A DNA stretch of 64,000 bases from contig JBAOHO010000012.1 in assembly GCA_037045355.1 (NCBI GenBank), positions 310,001 through 374,000 on the forward strand, read 5' to 3'. Below are positions 10,121 to 20,991 of this stretch, in pieces. Position 1 is the first letter of the stretch; each line of letters starts with the position of its first letter. The position numbers were made by a program, and so were the translations under genes. Source of the stretch: Candidatus Nanopelagicales bacterium. Lineage in GTDB: Bacteria > Actinomycetota > Actinomycetes > S36-B12 > GCA-2699445. Under the pieces are notes generated by a model. It was given only the letters and a program-made list of their open reading frames with translations, searched no databases and had not been told where the DNA came from.

Positions 10121-11182
10121 TCATCCCTTCGCAACCTCGTTGGGGTGTTGGGAGCGTATCGCTGCCTGTTCGTAGTCGACCAGTCCCTTCTGCACCAGAT
10201 CGCTGAGTGAATCCTCGAGTGACATCATTCCCTCCTTGCGACCCATGATGAGTTGATTGCGCAACTGGTTGGTCCGCCCCTCCTTGATGAGGTTGCGGAT
10301 CGATGAGTTGTTCTTGAGCACCTCGTAGGCGGCCACCAGCCCCCCACCGCGGCGCGGCAGTAGCCGCTGGTAGACCACGGCCTTCAAGGAGAGTGCCAGT
10401 TGGGTGCGGATCTGGCTCTGCTCGTCACCGGGGAACACCTCCACGAGCCTGTCCATGGTCTGCGCCGTGTCGTTGGTGTGGACCGTCGCGAGCACCAGGT
10501 GACCGGTCTCGGCCAGCGTGAGGGCGAAGCGAATCGATTCGAGATCTCGCAGCTCGCCGACCAGGATCACGTCCGGGTCTTCGCGGAGGGCGCTGCGCAG
10601 CGCTGCGGCAAACGACTCGGTGTCTTCGCCGACGGCTCGCTGATGCACGGCAGCCTTTTGATGCGAGTGCACGTACTCGATGGGGTCTTCGATGGTGATG
10701 ATGTGAACGGCCCGATTAGCTGCGATCCAGTCGAGCATCGTCGCCAGGGTCGTGGACTTGCCGGACCCAGTGGGTCCGGTGACCAGGATCAGGCCCTGAT
10801 CGGCCGCCGCCAGTTCCCGTACGCTCATCGGGATTCCCAGATCATCGAAACTGGGGATTGTGTGCGGCATGATCCGCAGCGCCAGTGCGACGGTGTTTCG
10901 TTGCCTGTAGGCGTTACCCCGTATGCGGGCCTGGCCCCGCCAACCGAATGAGAAGTCCACATCGTGACCGCGACGGCAGTCGTCGAGTTGCTCGTCGGTG
11001 AGCAACTCGCGCGCCAGTCGCTCAATCTCGGCGGGTTTCATCACTTCGGTGCCCGCGAGCGGGATGAGGTCCATGTGCACGCGGATCAGCGGCCGGCTCA
11101 TCGCGGACAGATGCAGGTCGGTCCCTCCCGCATCCCATAGAGCACCGAGCAAACTGTCGACCGTCCAGACTTCCGTGCTCAT
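10121..11182 (-). CDS. pilT: Type IV pilus retraction ATPase PilT
   Basis: The start is the ATG at 11182 (MSTEVWTVDSLLGALW); the longer frame upstream runs antisense into pilB. The product has 353 residues. Walker A is GPTGSGKSTTLA, the Asp box is ITIEDPIEYVH, Walker B is DPDVILVGELRD, and the His box is TGHLVLATVHTNDT, all typical of PilT. PilT hydrolyses ATP to depolymerise the pilus. It is transcribed divergently from pilB with 94 bp between the starts. The frame is intact, unlike the surrounding pilus genes. Confidence 0.95.
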   Translation of the reverse strand: MSTEVWTVDSLLGALWDAGGTDLHLSAMSRPLIRVHMDLIPLAGTEVMKPAEIERLARELLTDEQLDDCRRGHDVDFSFGWRGQARIRGNAYRQRNTVALALRIMPHTIPSFDDLGIPMSVRELAAADQGLILVTGPTGSGKSTTLATMLDWIAANRAVHIITIEDPIEYVHSHQKAAVHQRAVGEDTESFAAALRSALREDPDVILVGELRDLESIRFALTLAETGHLVLATVHTNDTAQTMDRLVEVFPGDEQSQIRTQLALSLKAVVYQRLLPRRGGGLVAAYEVLKNNSSIRNLIKEGRTNQLRNQLIMGRKEGMMSLEDSLSDLVQKGLVDYEQAAIRSQHPNEVAKG

Positions 11183-11276
11183 ATCCACCAGACTAGGGCG
11201 TGGCGCCACGCGCCGAGGCGTGGTGCGTTTGCGGTCGGTGGCAGTTGTCGCCGAGGTTTCACGGGAAGGAGTTCTG

Positions 11277-13079
11277 ATGCGGATTCGCCGGGCCTCCAAG
11301 AGTGACGCACAGAAGGCGACCCAGCCATCGCCCGCCGCAGCTCCTCAGCCGGCGTCCCCCTCGCCGGCCGGCAGACCCGTTCCACTGGGCCAGCTCCTGA
11401 TCAACCGCGGTGCCATCACGCCGGCGGAACTCGCAGAGGCGGTGGACCAGCAGGCGGAGTCGGGCAAGAAGATCGGCGAACTCCTTGTCGACCTCGGCAT
11501 GGTCGACGAGAGGGATGTGCTCGGAGCTCTGTCCGATCAGTTCGGTATCGGGCTGGCGCAACTCAAGGGCCAGACTCTGGACTCACAAGTAGCGGGGCTG
11601 CTTCCCGAGACGATGGTGCGGAGCCTGCGCGCCCTCCCCATCGCTCGCGAACCCGATGGCACGGTCGTGATTGCCACCAGCAATCTGCAGGCGTGTGCCC
11701 CCTCGGAGCGGGGAGAGTTCGAGGCCAAGCTGCGCGACGCGATCGGCGCCCCGGTGATCCTGAAGGTGGCAACCGAGAACGACATCCGATGGGCCATCTC
11801 GACTATCTACCACGCGTTCGATCAAGTGAGCGGCCAAGTCGACCAATACGTCGCGACCCATGGTCGGCGCGAGGCCGCCACTGCCACGAACGTCGCGATC
11901 GAAGCGGCCGCCAGCGATGCGCCCGTCGTCAAGATCGTGGACATGATCCTCACGCAGGCCATGCGGGATCGTGCCTCCGACATTCACATCGAGCCCCAAG
12001 GCGAGCAAGTGCGGGTCCGGTACCGCATCGACGGCGCCCTACATGAAGCGCTGACCTTGCCCGGGAGCATGGCCGGAGCGCTGTCCAGCCGAATCAAGAT
12101 CATGGCCGGGATGAGCATCGTGGAGCGCCGCCGCCCCCAAGACGGTCAGATCGCTATGACGATCGACGGTCACTCCGTGGACATCCGCGTGTCTACCACC
12201 GGGGTGGTCTTCGGCGAGAAGGTGGTGCTGCGGGTCCTCGACCGCACCAAGGCCGTTCTGCAGTTACGGGACCTCGGCATGGGAGGTACCATGCTGCGTT
12301 CCTACCGGGACATGCTGGCGTCGCCTTACGGGATGGTCTTGTGCGCTGGCCCAACCGGCAGCGGTAAGACCACGACCCTGTATGCCTCGTTGAACGAGAT
12401 CAACGAGGTCTACAGCAACATCACAACCATTGAGGACCCCGTCGAGTACGTGTTCCCGAGTGTGAATCAGATCCAGATCAACGAAGCCGCCGGCATCACC
12501 TTCGCATCAGGGCTACGCGCGATCCTGCGCCAGGACCCCGATGTGATCCTGGTCGGCGAGATCCGCGACGTCGAGACGGCGAACATCGCCGTCCAGTCCG
12601 CACTGACGGGCCACTTCGTGTTGTCGTCCGTGCACGCCACCGATGCTGTGTCGTCTCTCTATCGCTTCATCGACATGGGCATCGAGACCTTCCTGTTGTC
12701 AGCCTCCGTGCTTGGCGTCGTCGGGCAGCGCCTGGTTCGGCGCACCTGCAACGACTGCCGGGAGCCCTACCAGCCCACCCCTGACGAGCTGTCCTACTAC
12801 GAGCGCATGGGCGGGGAGCCCAAGGAGGAGTTCTCGGCAGGTGTCGGCTGCACTCACTGTGCGCATACCGGGTATGCCGGTCGCGTGGGCGTCTATGAGC
12901 TGCTCAGTATGTCTCCCGAGATGAAGGAACTGATCGTCCGCGCCAGCACCACTCACTCCGACATCCGGGAACTCGCGATCGCGCAGGGAACGCGGACCTT
13001 GGGTCAGGAAGGTATCCGCCTGGTAGAGCGGGATCGGACCACGATCGCGGAGATCATCCGCAGCATCTACACCCTCTGA
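11277..13079 (+). CDS. pilB: Type IV pilus assembly ATPase PilB
   Basis: AAGGAG sits about 8 bases before the ATG at 11277, giving 600 residues. An N-terminal MshEN-type domain (LGQLLINRGAITPAELAEAV and the following repeat) precedes the ATPase core, with Walker A GPTGSGKTTTLYA, the Asp box TTIEDPVEYVF, Walker B DPDVILVGEIRD and the His box. A tetracysteine zinc site (CNDC about 75 positions from the C-terminus, then CTHC) follows. MshEN domains can bind c-di-GMP, which fits the two cyclase genes downstream. The frame is intact. Next comes pilC after 6 bp. Confidence 0.95.
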   Translation: MRIRRASKSDAQKATQPSPAAAPQPASPSPAGRPVPLGQLLINRGAITPAELAEAVDQQAESGKKIGELLVDLGMVDERDVLGALSDQFGIGLAQLKGQTLDSQVAGLLPETMVRSLRALPIAREPDGTVVIATSNLQACAPSERGEFEAKLRDAIGAPVILKVATENDIRWAISTIYHAFDQVSGQVDQYVATHGRREAATATNVAIEAAASDAPVVKIVDMILTQAMRDRASDIHIEPQGEQVRVRYRIDGALHEALTLPGSMAGALSSRIKIMAGMSIVERRRPQDGQIAMTIDGHSVDIRVSTTGVVFGEKVVLRVLDRTKAVLQLRDLGMGGTMLRSYRDMLASPYGMVLCAGPTGSGKTTTLYASLNEINEVYSNITTIEDPVEYVFPSVNQIQINEAAGITFASGLRAILRQDPDVILVGEIRDVETANIAVQSALTGHFVLSSVHATDAVSSLYRFIDMGIETFLLSASVLGVVGQRLVRRTCNDCREPYQPTPDELSYYERMGGEPKEEFSAGVGCTHCAHTGYAGRVGVYELLSMSPEMKELIVRASTTHSDIRELAIAQGTRTLGQEGIRLVERDRTTIAEIIRSIYTL

Positions 13080-13085
13080 GTCGTC

Positions 13086-14301
13086 ATGCCGAAGTTCGTC
13101 TACACCGCCCTCGACCGGACCGGGGCTGAGGTGTCGGGTCAAGACGCGGGCGAAGACTGTTCTCGCAGGTCCGTTTCGAGCTCGAGGAGCAGGACCTAAC
13201 GGTGACCTCGATCGAGGCCAAGAAGGGTCTGACCGAACTCGACATCACCCCCGCTCGGATCAAGCCCGCCGAGTTGATGCACATCTCGCGCCAACTCGCG
13301 GCGTTCCTGCGGGCCGGCATTCCGATCCTCGACGCCCTCGCTGAATTGCGAGAAGGGACGGAGAACCGGGGGACAAAGCGGGTACTGGCGTGAGATTGGC
13401 GACGATCTTGCCGCAGGGTCGACCTTGAGTGAGGCCTTTGAGAAACACTCCAACGACTTTCCGCCCTACTATCTCGGGATCCTCCGGTCGGCGGAATTGA
13501 CCGGCAATCTCGACACGGTCCTGGATCGGCTAGCCATCGACATCGAACGGGATCATGAGTCCCGTCGCAAACTGCGCAGCGCCATGACGTACCCGGCCAT
13601 CGTCGCGGTCATCAGCGTAGGAACTGTGGTGGTGCTGACGATGTTCGTCTTGCCGAAGTTCCAGGAATTCTTCCAGAGCCTCGATGCCGAGTTGCCGGCA
13701 CCCACTCGATTGCTCCTGGCGATCAGCGCATTCATCCAGCAGTGGGCGTGGTTGATCGGTCTCATCGTGCTCGTACTGGTCGTCGCGTACGTCATTCGCG
13801 ATCACGGACTCACGCGGGTCGCACGAGCCCGGGACCGCGCGATACTGAAACTGCCCGTTGTGGGTAGCACCGTCCAGGTCGCGATGGCTGAACGGTTCAC
13901 TCGCGTGCTCGCCTCACTCGTGAGCGCGGGCGTACCATTGCCCCAGGCCATGGGAGTCAGCGTGGACAGCCTCAAGAACCTCGCCTTCGAGGAGCCGCTG
14001 CAAGAAGCCCGGACGGCCATGATGGAAGGCGCCGGGCTCGCGGGTCCGATCGCAGTCACGCGCCTGTTTCCCCCGATGGCTGTGCAGATGATCCGCGTCG
14101 GCGAAGAGACCGGCAGCCTCGACAGCCAGTTGGAGGTCGCCGCCGAGTTCTACGAGCGGGAGCTTGACTACAAGGTCAAGAAGCTGGCGGCGCTCGTCGG
14201 AACCGGCTGTCATCGTGTTCATGGGCGGGCTCGTGGGTTTCGTGGCAGTGGCACTGGTCTCTGCTATGTACGGCATCTTTAGGGCGACGAATCTGACATG
14301 A
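13086..14301 (+). pseudogene. pilC: Inner-membrane platform protein PilC, frameshifted
   Basis: The ATG at 13086 begins MPKFVYTALDRTGAEVSGQD, the usual PilC/GspF start, but the frame breaks near 13145. The protein resumes as QVRFELEEQDLTVTSIEAKK and LMHISRQLAAFLRAGIPILD in another frame, breaks near 13390, resumes at EIGDDLAAGSTLSEAFEKH, and shifts again near 14195 before EPAVIVFMGGLVGF. The long central piece contains GspF-type membrane helices (about 13600-13690 and 13740-13800) and the second domain MAERFTRVLASLVSAGVPL. About four single-base corrections give a full-length protein. It ends at the TGA overlapping the next start. Confidence 0.8.
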
Positions 14302-14853
14302 GCGGCTTCCGGCCCTCTGCTCTCCAGCGCGCCGCTGGAGAGACCCTCATTGAGACCGTGCTCGCGATCATGATCCTGGATCTCGACGGCAGCGGTCAGC
14401 GGTGCCGTGATGATGGCCACCGGCGCGGCAGCCATGAACAGCCAGCTCACCGATTCCGACATGATCCTCCGAAGTTGGGCCGAGAAGGTCGCCGTGGCGC
14501 AATACGAGCGCTGTCGTGATGCGACAGACTCGAGTTGGCCGAAGCCACCCTTGATCGACCCTGACGCACCCGATTGGACCGATGGCGGGCCCGGCACCTG
14601 GGAAGGTGCGGTAGGCGAGATCCAGTACACAGCCACGATCGCCGAAGTCGCCTACTGGGATAACAAGGCGACGAATCCGGGCTTCGTCGGGACCTGTGAC
14701 CCGCCGTCCGAGGACTCTGGTATCCAGCGAGTCACCATCCAAGTGACCTCAGAGGGATTGGGCCTCCCCAGCACCGCGAAGACGCTCGAAGTCACCGTGC
14801 GCAATCCCTGCAAGACCGTCGACCCGGACGAGGATGACGGATGCTCCGCCTGA
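14298..14853 (+). pseudogene. PilV-like minor pilin, one frameshift
   Basis: The ATG at 14298 overlaps the pilC stop (ATGA). The leader LQRAAGETLIETVLAIMIL carries a prepilin cleavage site (G/E) and Glu at +5. The frame is lost near 14375. The rest, WISTAAVSGAVMMATGAAAM followed by a soluble domain with four cysteines (YERCRD, GTCDPP, NPCKT, DGCSA), continues one frame over to a TGA at 14851. A minor pilin primes or modifies the pilus fibre. Only one indel needs correcting. Confidence 0.7.
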
Positions 14854-15430
14854 GCACACAGTGGCAGGACCCGGGTGATCGATCCGGGGCCGCTCCGACG
14901 GCGTCACCTTGATCGAATTGGTAGTGGTCGTCGCCGTGATGGGGATCGTGTTGTCGGGCATTACCGCGCTGCTGTTGGTGTCGACGAGTGCGACCCAGAA
15001 GGCGCGCGAGCAACTCAACCAGGACGGTGGGCTGAGACTCGCCTCCGTGTACTTCAACCCTGACGTTCAGAGCGCGGACCTCGTTGAGAGAGGCACTGCA
15101 AACTGCGGCTCTAACTCTGAGGCAGTGATAGTTCTGAGCGGAACCGACTACCGGCAAGACTTGAACTCCCCAATCGAAACGACTGTCAGCTACGTCGTCA
15201 CGAATGGTGATGCTAACGGGAAGTCCCTAACCCGCTATGCGTGTGAAGACGGTGAGCTGACCGACGAGGTCGTTGTGGCGGAGGGACTGGATTCCACTGT
15301 CTCGGCTTGGGCGGAGTGTCGTGACACGAACGGCGATGAGGTCCAAGGCTGTGGTGCTGAGGCTTCCAGCGTAACCCTGATTACGAACGCTCAAGTTCCG
15401 AATCAGAACCACCTTCGGTGCATCGTATGA
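14841..15430 (+). pseudogene. PilW/PulJ-like minor pilin, one frameshift near the start
   Basis: A likely ATG at 14841 overlaps the end of the previous gene. After a shift near 14878 the frame reads RGRSDGVTLIELVVVVAVMG, a prepilin leader with G/V cleavage and Glu at +5, then a soluble domain of about 150 residues with three or four cysteines (TANCGS, RYACED, AECRD, QGCGA). No ATG/GTG start lies in the downstream frame before a TGA at 14876, so either a frameshift or an unusual start is needed. It fits a minor pilin of the same operon. Confidence 0.65.
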
Positions 15431-15449
15431 CTGCTGCGAGGCGATCAGC

Positions 15450-17692
15450 ATGATCCGCAAGGCAGCGCTCTTCAGGGATTTTCGCCGGGATGACACCGGC
15501 GCATCGCTGATCTTGGTCATGGCCCTGCTGATGTTCGTCGGGCTCGTCACGGCCGCCGCGTTGAACTATGCACAGACGAGCCTGGGGACCACCGATGTGC
15601 TCGAGGATCGCGTAGCCCAGGACTACGACGTCGACGGCGCCCTGCAGACCGGGATAAACCGAATCCGAACCAGTGACTTCATCAGCAGCGAGTCGAAGGA
15701 CGGCAAACTCGTGGATCCCCCGCTTCCCTTCTGGTTCCCGGGGCCAGATGGAGCAGGGGAAGAAGGTTCTGGTTACATTCCAGCCGGTCATCGGTACGGG
15801 GTACAAATGGCACTGCCGTTACCCGGACCCCGAACTGGACCGTGCTGGCGACGGAGAACTCAGGGATCGGGGGATCCTCTCGTGTTGATCGAACCGTTGG
15901 CGACAAGGCGCGGATCGCGGGACCTTTGGCGTCCAACGGAAGTGTCGATGCGGGATCAGGCGAGATCGAGGCTGATGGACCTGTGCGCGCGTCTGGTGCT
16001 TGTTCGGGCAGTGTGGTCAGCCTTGTTGGCGACAAGGAATGCTCTGTGGGTGCGACGGCTACGCCTTTCCTACACCCAGCCTGAAGGCACCGTGATCCGC
16101 CGGGATCTACCAGAGTGCCAGCCAGGGGACGTTACCCCGTTCGAACCGGGTCTATACGACGATGCTGCCGCCCTTCAGAGTTTCATGAATACCGAGTGCT
16201 CCAACTCCATACTCTGGTTCCCGGGTGCCGCTCAGGGTGCTGCCTACTTCTTCGACTTTCGCAACGGGGAGGATGAGGATCCACCGAGTGATGATGAAAA
16301 GGTCTGGCACCTGAACAACTCAGACCTTCGGGTTGTCGTAGGGGGGGCGAGTGAGCCTGATGGCTCCATTCCCGGATCCTGTCCGAGCCCCCGCTGACTC
16401 GAGAGGATAACCGGGGGGCCGCATTGGTTTTCGGAGGTGCAAGCCGGCTCAAGATCGAAGCTGGTCAGATGGAAGTGTGTGGTCCGGGGGATGTGGACGA
16501 CCCTCCCATAGGGATCTTCGGCGGCACGGAGGACCGGGGAACCATCAGACCGTCCCGGCATTCGGTACGGTCCCGAGGAGGGCCCTCTGCCTAATGTCAT
16601 CCCCGCCACCTTGGATGACGGGATTCTGACCCTGTCGGAGTTTCAGAGAGTCTCTCCAGATTCACTAGGCCCCCCAGCGATACGGCAAGTAGGCGTGCGC
16701 AGTATGACTTCCCGGAGCGGATCCGTCAGTGGGACGAAGACAGGCAATCCCGATGCAACAACAACAGTGCTTGCCCGGGAGCCGTCACGGCAACGATCAC
16801 AAACAGAAACCAAACGCCCCAGGCGGTGGTGAGTGGATTCGACCCATCGGAGGCCAAGGACGGGACCGATGACCTTCCTTCGATCGAACCAGACACGGTT
16901 GTGGAGTACGCGAAGGTCTACGTGCGGCACCGGGAGTGGCGGACTGGAGGTAGCGCGTGGCTCGATTCCGCAAGGTTGACGGTCACCCCCCGGTGGTCCG
17001 ACGGGACCGAAGGGACTGAAATCACGTTGATGAGTCCGATCGAGCAAAGCAACAATGAGGATTGGATCGACGATCCCTTCAGGCTCCCTGACTCGCTGCT
17101 GGCCGACATTCGCGCAAAGGGGTTCCTGGGCGCCACCGTGACGTGGGAGATCTTGCCCTATCGGTCCGGCACGCAGCCCAGTTTCGAAACTAGTCTGGAC
17201 TCCATTGTCATGGTGATGAAGACCGATGGCGTGAGCGACTCCGCCTTCCGTAAGCAGGACACCAACAACATCCCGGGTGGCAACTGCGTGCGAGCGGGAA
17301 CGTGCGCCATGGTGGAGGCGGGCAGCAGTGGGCATTTCCATGTCCAGGGAACCGGCTATTCGGACCTCGGGGTATTCGACCTCGCCCAAGATGAGATCAG
17401 AGCCCCGGTTTTTGCCTCGGGCCTCATCGGTCGTCAGGTCCGTCTTAACGCCTCTAATGCCGGCAGTTACGACGGACCAACCATCAATCGGCCGAGACCG
17501 CTCAAGATGCTGATCCGGGCCTACACCTGCACGGAGCCCAATGGCGACTGCGGCGATGAGAGTGGCCCGGTACTCACTGGCGGGGGCTGGGAGTTGGCAG
17601 GAACAGCGACGGCCACTTATGAAGACCCCGGAGGATCAGTCACTGAGGGCAGTCGCAAGGTCGCTGTCGAATCGTGGTGGATCAAGCGGTAG
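15450..17692 (+). pseudogene. Large PilX-like pilus-associated protein, multiple frameshifts
   Basis: The gene starts MIRKAALFRDFRRDDTGAS, with one hydrophobic N-terminal helix (SLILVMALLMFVGLVTAAAL) like PilX proteins but no Glu at +5. After about 95 codons the reading jumps frames: VTFQPVIGTG, then TRTPNWTVLATENSG, then QPEGTVIRRDLPECQPGD, then REDNRGAALVFGGASRLK. The last 288 codons (from 16826) are open and contain CVRAGTCAM and YTCTEPNGDC. At least five single-base corrections join them into about 745 residues. It is the last gene of the pilus run. Its function beyond pilus association is unknown. Confidence 0.6.
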
Positions 17693-17775
17693 TTGCCCGA
17701 GTGTGAGTGCGACGGCCGCTCGACCACTCGTGACGGGGTGCTGCCTGTGGCACAGTTGGAGAGGGTAGGTGGCAC

Positions 17776-18744
17776 ATGAACGAGGTCTTCTTCCGCGAAC
17801 TGGTCGACAACCTCCTCGAAGGCGTGTACTTCGTCGACCGCGATCGCCGCATCACGTACTGGAACAGCGGAGCCGAACTTCTCACCGGCTACGGCATGGA
17901 CGAAGTCGTCGGGCACAGTTGCTCGGAGGGAATCCTGCGCCACGTCACCGACGAGGGCCAGCAGTTGTGCCTCCACGGATGTCCCCTGGCAGCCACCATC
18001 ACCGACGGAGACCCGCGTGAGGCCAAGGTGTACATGCACCACAAGAATGGCCACCGCGTTCCCGTGACGGTACGCGCCCGACCGATCCGCGACGACGCAG
18101 AACAGATCGTCGGATCCGCCGAGGTGTTCACGGCACGCTCTGGCGGCGTGTTCTCGGACCTCGAAGGCGAGCGACGCACCGACCAGTCGTACCGGGACCC
18201 CGTCAGCGGCATCGGCAACCGGCTCTACGCCGAGCAGCACCTGGCGGCATCACTCGGTTCCCTCGACTCAGAGGACTCCCGCATGGGTCTGCTCTTCCTC
18301 GACGTCGACCATTTCAAGACAGTCAACGACAACTACGGCCACAACATCGGCGACAAGGTCCTGCGCATGGTGGCCCGAACGCTGGCCAACGGACTACGAC
18401 CCGGGGACCTGCCCTGCCGCTGGGGCGGTGAGGAGTTCATCGCCATCCTGCCCGAAACCCAAGAAGACGGGACCGCCCGCGTCGCCGAGCGGATCCGCAT
18501 GCTGGTCGAGAACTCCTGGCTGCCCCGTGACGACCAACAGATCCGCGTCACCGTCAGTATCGGCGCCACCGTCGGACACCGAGGCGAGAGCGCAGACGAA
18601 GTCATCGAACGAGCCGACCGCCTCATGTACGCCAGCAAACAGAACGGCCGCAACCAGGTCCATACCGACTCCGGTCCTTTGCATCGCGTCGCCGAACCCG
18701 TCCTCCTGGGCAACTCCATCCCCTGGGCCACGCCCTCGGAATGA
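17776..18744 (+). CDS. PAS-GGDEF diguanylate cyclase
   Basis: This 322-residue protein has an N-terminal PAS domain (LLEGVYFVDRDRRITYWNSG, about 10-125) and a GGDEF domain (about 150-300). The active-site loop reads RWGGEEF, and RPGD lies five residues upstream, matching the product-inhibition I-site RxxD. It should make c-di-GMP from two GTP. The PAS region holds CLHGCPL, a cysteine pair found in many PAS-GGDEF proteins. No membrane segment is visible, so it is cytosolic. It begins 83 bp after the PilX-like gene and could control pilus function. Confidence 0.92.
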   Translation: MNEVFFRELVDNLLEGVYFVDRDRRITYWNSGAELLTGYGMDEVVGHSCSEGILRHVTDEGQQLCLHGCPLAATITDGDPREAKVYMHHKNGHRVPVTVRARPIRDDAEQIVGSAEVFTARSGGVFSDLEGERRTDQSYRDPVSGIGNRLYAEQHLAASLGSLDSEDSRMGLLFLDVDHFKTVNDNYGHNIGDKVLRMVARTLANGLRPGDLPCRWGGEEFIAILPETQEDGTARVAERIRMLVENSWLPRDDQQIRVTVSIGATVGHRGESADEVIERADRLMYASKQNGRNQVHTDSGPLHRVAEPVLLGNSIPWATPSE

Positions 18745-18846
18745 TCCGGGCGGACATCGCCCGAAGAGCGCCACCTGCGGTTTCCGCAGGACATCGCCGA
18801 CCCCGCCGTCGCAAGATGGACGCACAGCGGGATCGGAGGTGTTGCC

Positions 18847-20991
18847 GTGGTCGACCCCGAGGCGTCACCTGCGGAGATCGGCAGCGACGGCTGGTTCCGC
18901 GCACTCGCCGAACGAACCGGGGACGTCTTCTTCGCCATCCGCACGGACCCAGACCTGGCCGTCGAGTTCCTGAGCGAAACCGTCAACGGCTGGGGCGGCT
19001 ACCGCACGGAGGACTACATCGCTGATCCGCAGTTACTGCTCAGTATCCTCGACCGTCGCCACGCCGAGGAGATGTCGGAGGCACTCCGCGCCGAACCCGG
19101 TCGCGACATCGAGTTCGAGTTTCGCTGGTTCCACCGGGACGGACGACCGGTCTGGTCGCAGAACCGGGGTCGACGTCGTCTGCGGCCCGACGGATCAGTG
19201 GTGCTCGAAGGTACGGCTCACGACATCAGCGAACTGCGACTCGCGCAGGAACAGGCCCAGGAATCCGAGGATCGACTGCGTCTCCTGCTGGACAACGTCG
19301 GTGATGCGATCCTGCGCTTCGCGGCGGACGCCACCTTGCTGTGGGCCTCACCCTCGCTTCGAACGGTGTTCGGATGGGATCCCGCGGAGGTCGTGGGCAC
19401 TCAGTTTCGCGGGCTGGCCGGCGTCGACAACGAAGAAGTCGATCAACTCCTGCGCGATGCCGTTCGGGCGGGGCGCGACGAGGTACACCACCGTTCCCGC
19501 GCGATCAGAGCCGACGGGCGGGTCGTGTGGATCAGCAACACCATCAGCATCCTCTGGACTGCGGACGGCTCCTTCGACGGAGTCGTGTGCTCTATCAGAG
19601 ACGTCACCGATCAGGTGGAAACCGCCCAGAAGCTGGCCGCCTCACGTGAGGAGTACCGGCTGCTGGCCGAGCAGGCCGCGGACTTCACGTTGCGAACCGC
19701 ACCCGACTTCACGGTCGAGTGGGTGTCTCCCTCGGTTACTCGCGTCCTTGGATGGAGCCCTGACGACATCGTCGGCAAGCGCGGATTCGACTTCTTCCAC
19801 CCCAACGACATCGCTGCCACCGCGGCCACTGCCGCCGACATGTCCGCCGGAAAGGCCGCTTCAGGTCGCATCCGGCTGCGTACCTCCGACGGCGGCTACC
19901 GCTGGGTGTCCCAGGTGGCGACCCCGATTTTCGACAAGGGCAAGTTGGTCGCCCGAGTCAGTGGATTTCAGGACGTGGACGCGCAAGTACGAGCCGAACA
20001 GGCCCTGGCCAGCAGCGAACGCCGGTTCCGCATGGCCATGGAGTTCGCGCCCATGGGGATGGCGGTCCTGGACCTGGATCGGCGCTTCGTCGAGGTGAAC
20101 CCCGCGCTGTGTCGCATGACCGGCCGCGATCAGGAGTGGCTGCTCGCCCACCAGGTGACCGATGTCCTCGATCCACAGGACCACGAGCTGGACCTCACCA
20201 TGCGGTCCCAGGTTCGAACCGGCGAGTCGGACACCGCGTCCCACGACAAGCGGCTCGTCACCGCCGACGGCGGCACACTCTGGGTCGAACACTCCGTAGG
20301 ACTCCTGCGCGACGACGACGGGGCCCCGTTGTCCTACGTGTCCCAGTTCCTGGACGTCGATGACGCACATCGGCGGCAGGAGAAGCTGCGCTTCATGGCC
20401 GGCCATGACGCTCTGACGTCGTTGCCGAACCGCCACGAACTCATGGAGCGCGTCGGCCGGTTCCTCGGGCACAAACCCCGAACCGGTACGCGACTGGCCA
20501 TACTGTTCGTCGATCTCGATCGGTTCAAGCCGATCAACGACACCTACGGCCACGCGGTGGGTGACCACGTCCTCGTCGAAGTCGCGCGCCGGATTCGATC
20601 CCAGGTCCGCGCTGATGACGTCGTCGCCCGCCTAGGCGGAGACGAGTTCATCGTTGCCCTGCCGGCAGTGCACAGTCTGGACGACGCGAAGCGTGTCGCT
20701 GCGAAGATCCACGACGCTTTCGCCGAGACACTGCAGATTCAGGAACTCTCGCTGTCCGTCTCTCTCAGCATCGGACTGACGCTGGCGGATCCGGGCGAGG
20801 ATCCCGACACCGTGCTGAAGCGCGCCGACGAGGCGCTCTACCGCGCGAAAGGCGCCGGCCGCAACCAAACCGCCCACCACCCCCTTCACAACGAGGACCC
20901 CCTTCACAACGAGGACCCCCTTCACAACGAGGACCCCCTTCACAACGAGGACCCCGCGGACGGCCAGGATTCGCCTGCCGACAAGGGCTGA
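18847..20991 (+). CDS. Multi-PAS GGDEF diguanylate cyclase with HNEDPL tail repeats
   Basis: The product is a 714-residue cytosolic protein from a GTG start. Four PAS modules are visible (about 12-135, 140-260, 265-385 and 390-515; for example LLDNVGDAILRFAADATLLW and MEFAPMGMAVLDLDRRFVEV), then a GGDEF domain (about 520-680) with RLGGDEF and an RxxD I-site (RADD) five residues earlier. The tail carries four copies of the six-residue unit HNEDPL, encoded by an exact 18-bp tandem repeat. It lies 102 bp after the previous cyclase. PAS ligands cannot be read from the sequence. Confidence 0.92.
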   Translation: MVDPEASPAEIGSDGWFRALAERTGDVFFAIRTDPDLAVEFLSETVNGWGGYRTEDYIADPQLLLSILDRRHAEEMSEALRAEPGRDIEFEFRWFHRDGRPVWSQNRGRRRLRPDGSVVLEGTAHDISELRLAQEQAQESEDRLRLLLDNVGDAILRFAADATLLWASPSLRTVFGWDPAEVVGTQFRGLAGVDNEEVDQLLRDAVRAGRDEVHHRSRAIRADGRVVWISNTISILWTADGSFDGVVCSIRDVTDQVETAQKLAASREEYRLLAEQAADFTLRTAPDFTVEWVSPSVTRVLGWSPDDIVGKRGFDFFHPNDIAATAATAADMSAGKAASGRIRLRTSDGGYRWVSQVATPIFDKGKLVARVSGFQDVDAQVRAEQALASSERRFRMAMEFAPMGMAVLDLDRRFVEVNPALCRMTGRDQEWLLAHQVTDVLDPQDHELDLTMRSQVRTGESDTASHDKRLVTADGGTLWVEHSVGLLRDDDGAPLSYVSQFLDVDDAHRRQEKLRFMAGHDALTSLPNRHELMERVGRFLGHKPRTGTRLAILFVDLDRFKPINDTYGHAVGDHVLVEVARRIRSQVRADDVVARLGGDEFIVALPAVHSLDDAKRVAAKIHDAFAETLQIQELSLSVSLSIGLTLADPGEDPDTVLKRADEALYRAKGAGRNQTAHHPLHNEDPLHNEDPLHNEDPLHNEDPADGQDSPADKG
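20884..20955. repeat. Four exact 18-bp tandem repeats inside the cyclase tail
   Basis: The unit CTTCACAACGAGGACCCC occurs four times without a mismatch. It adds 24 residues to the C-terminus just after the GGDEF domain. Exact identity implies recent expansion, so copy number is likely to vary. Confidence 0.95.
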
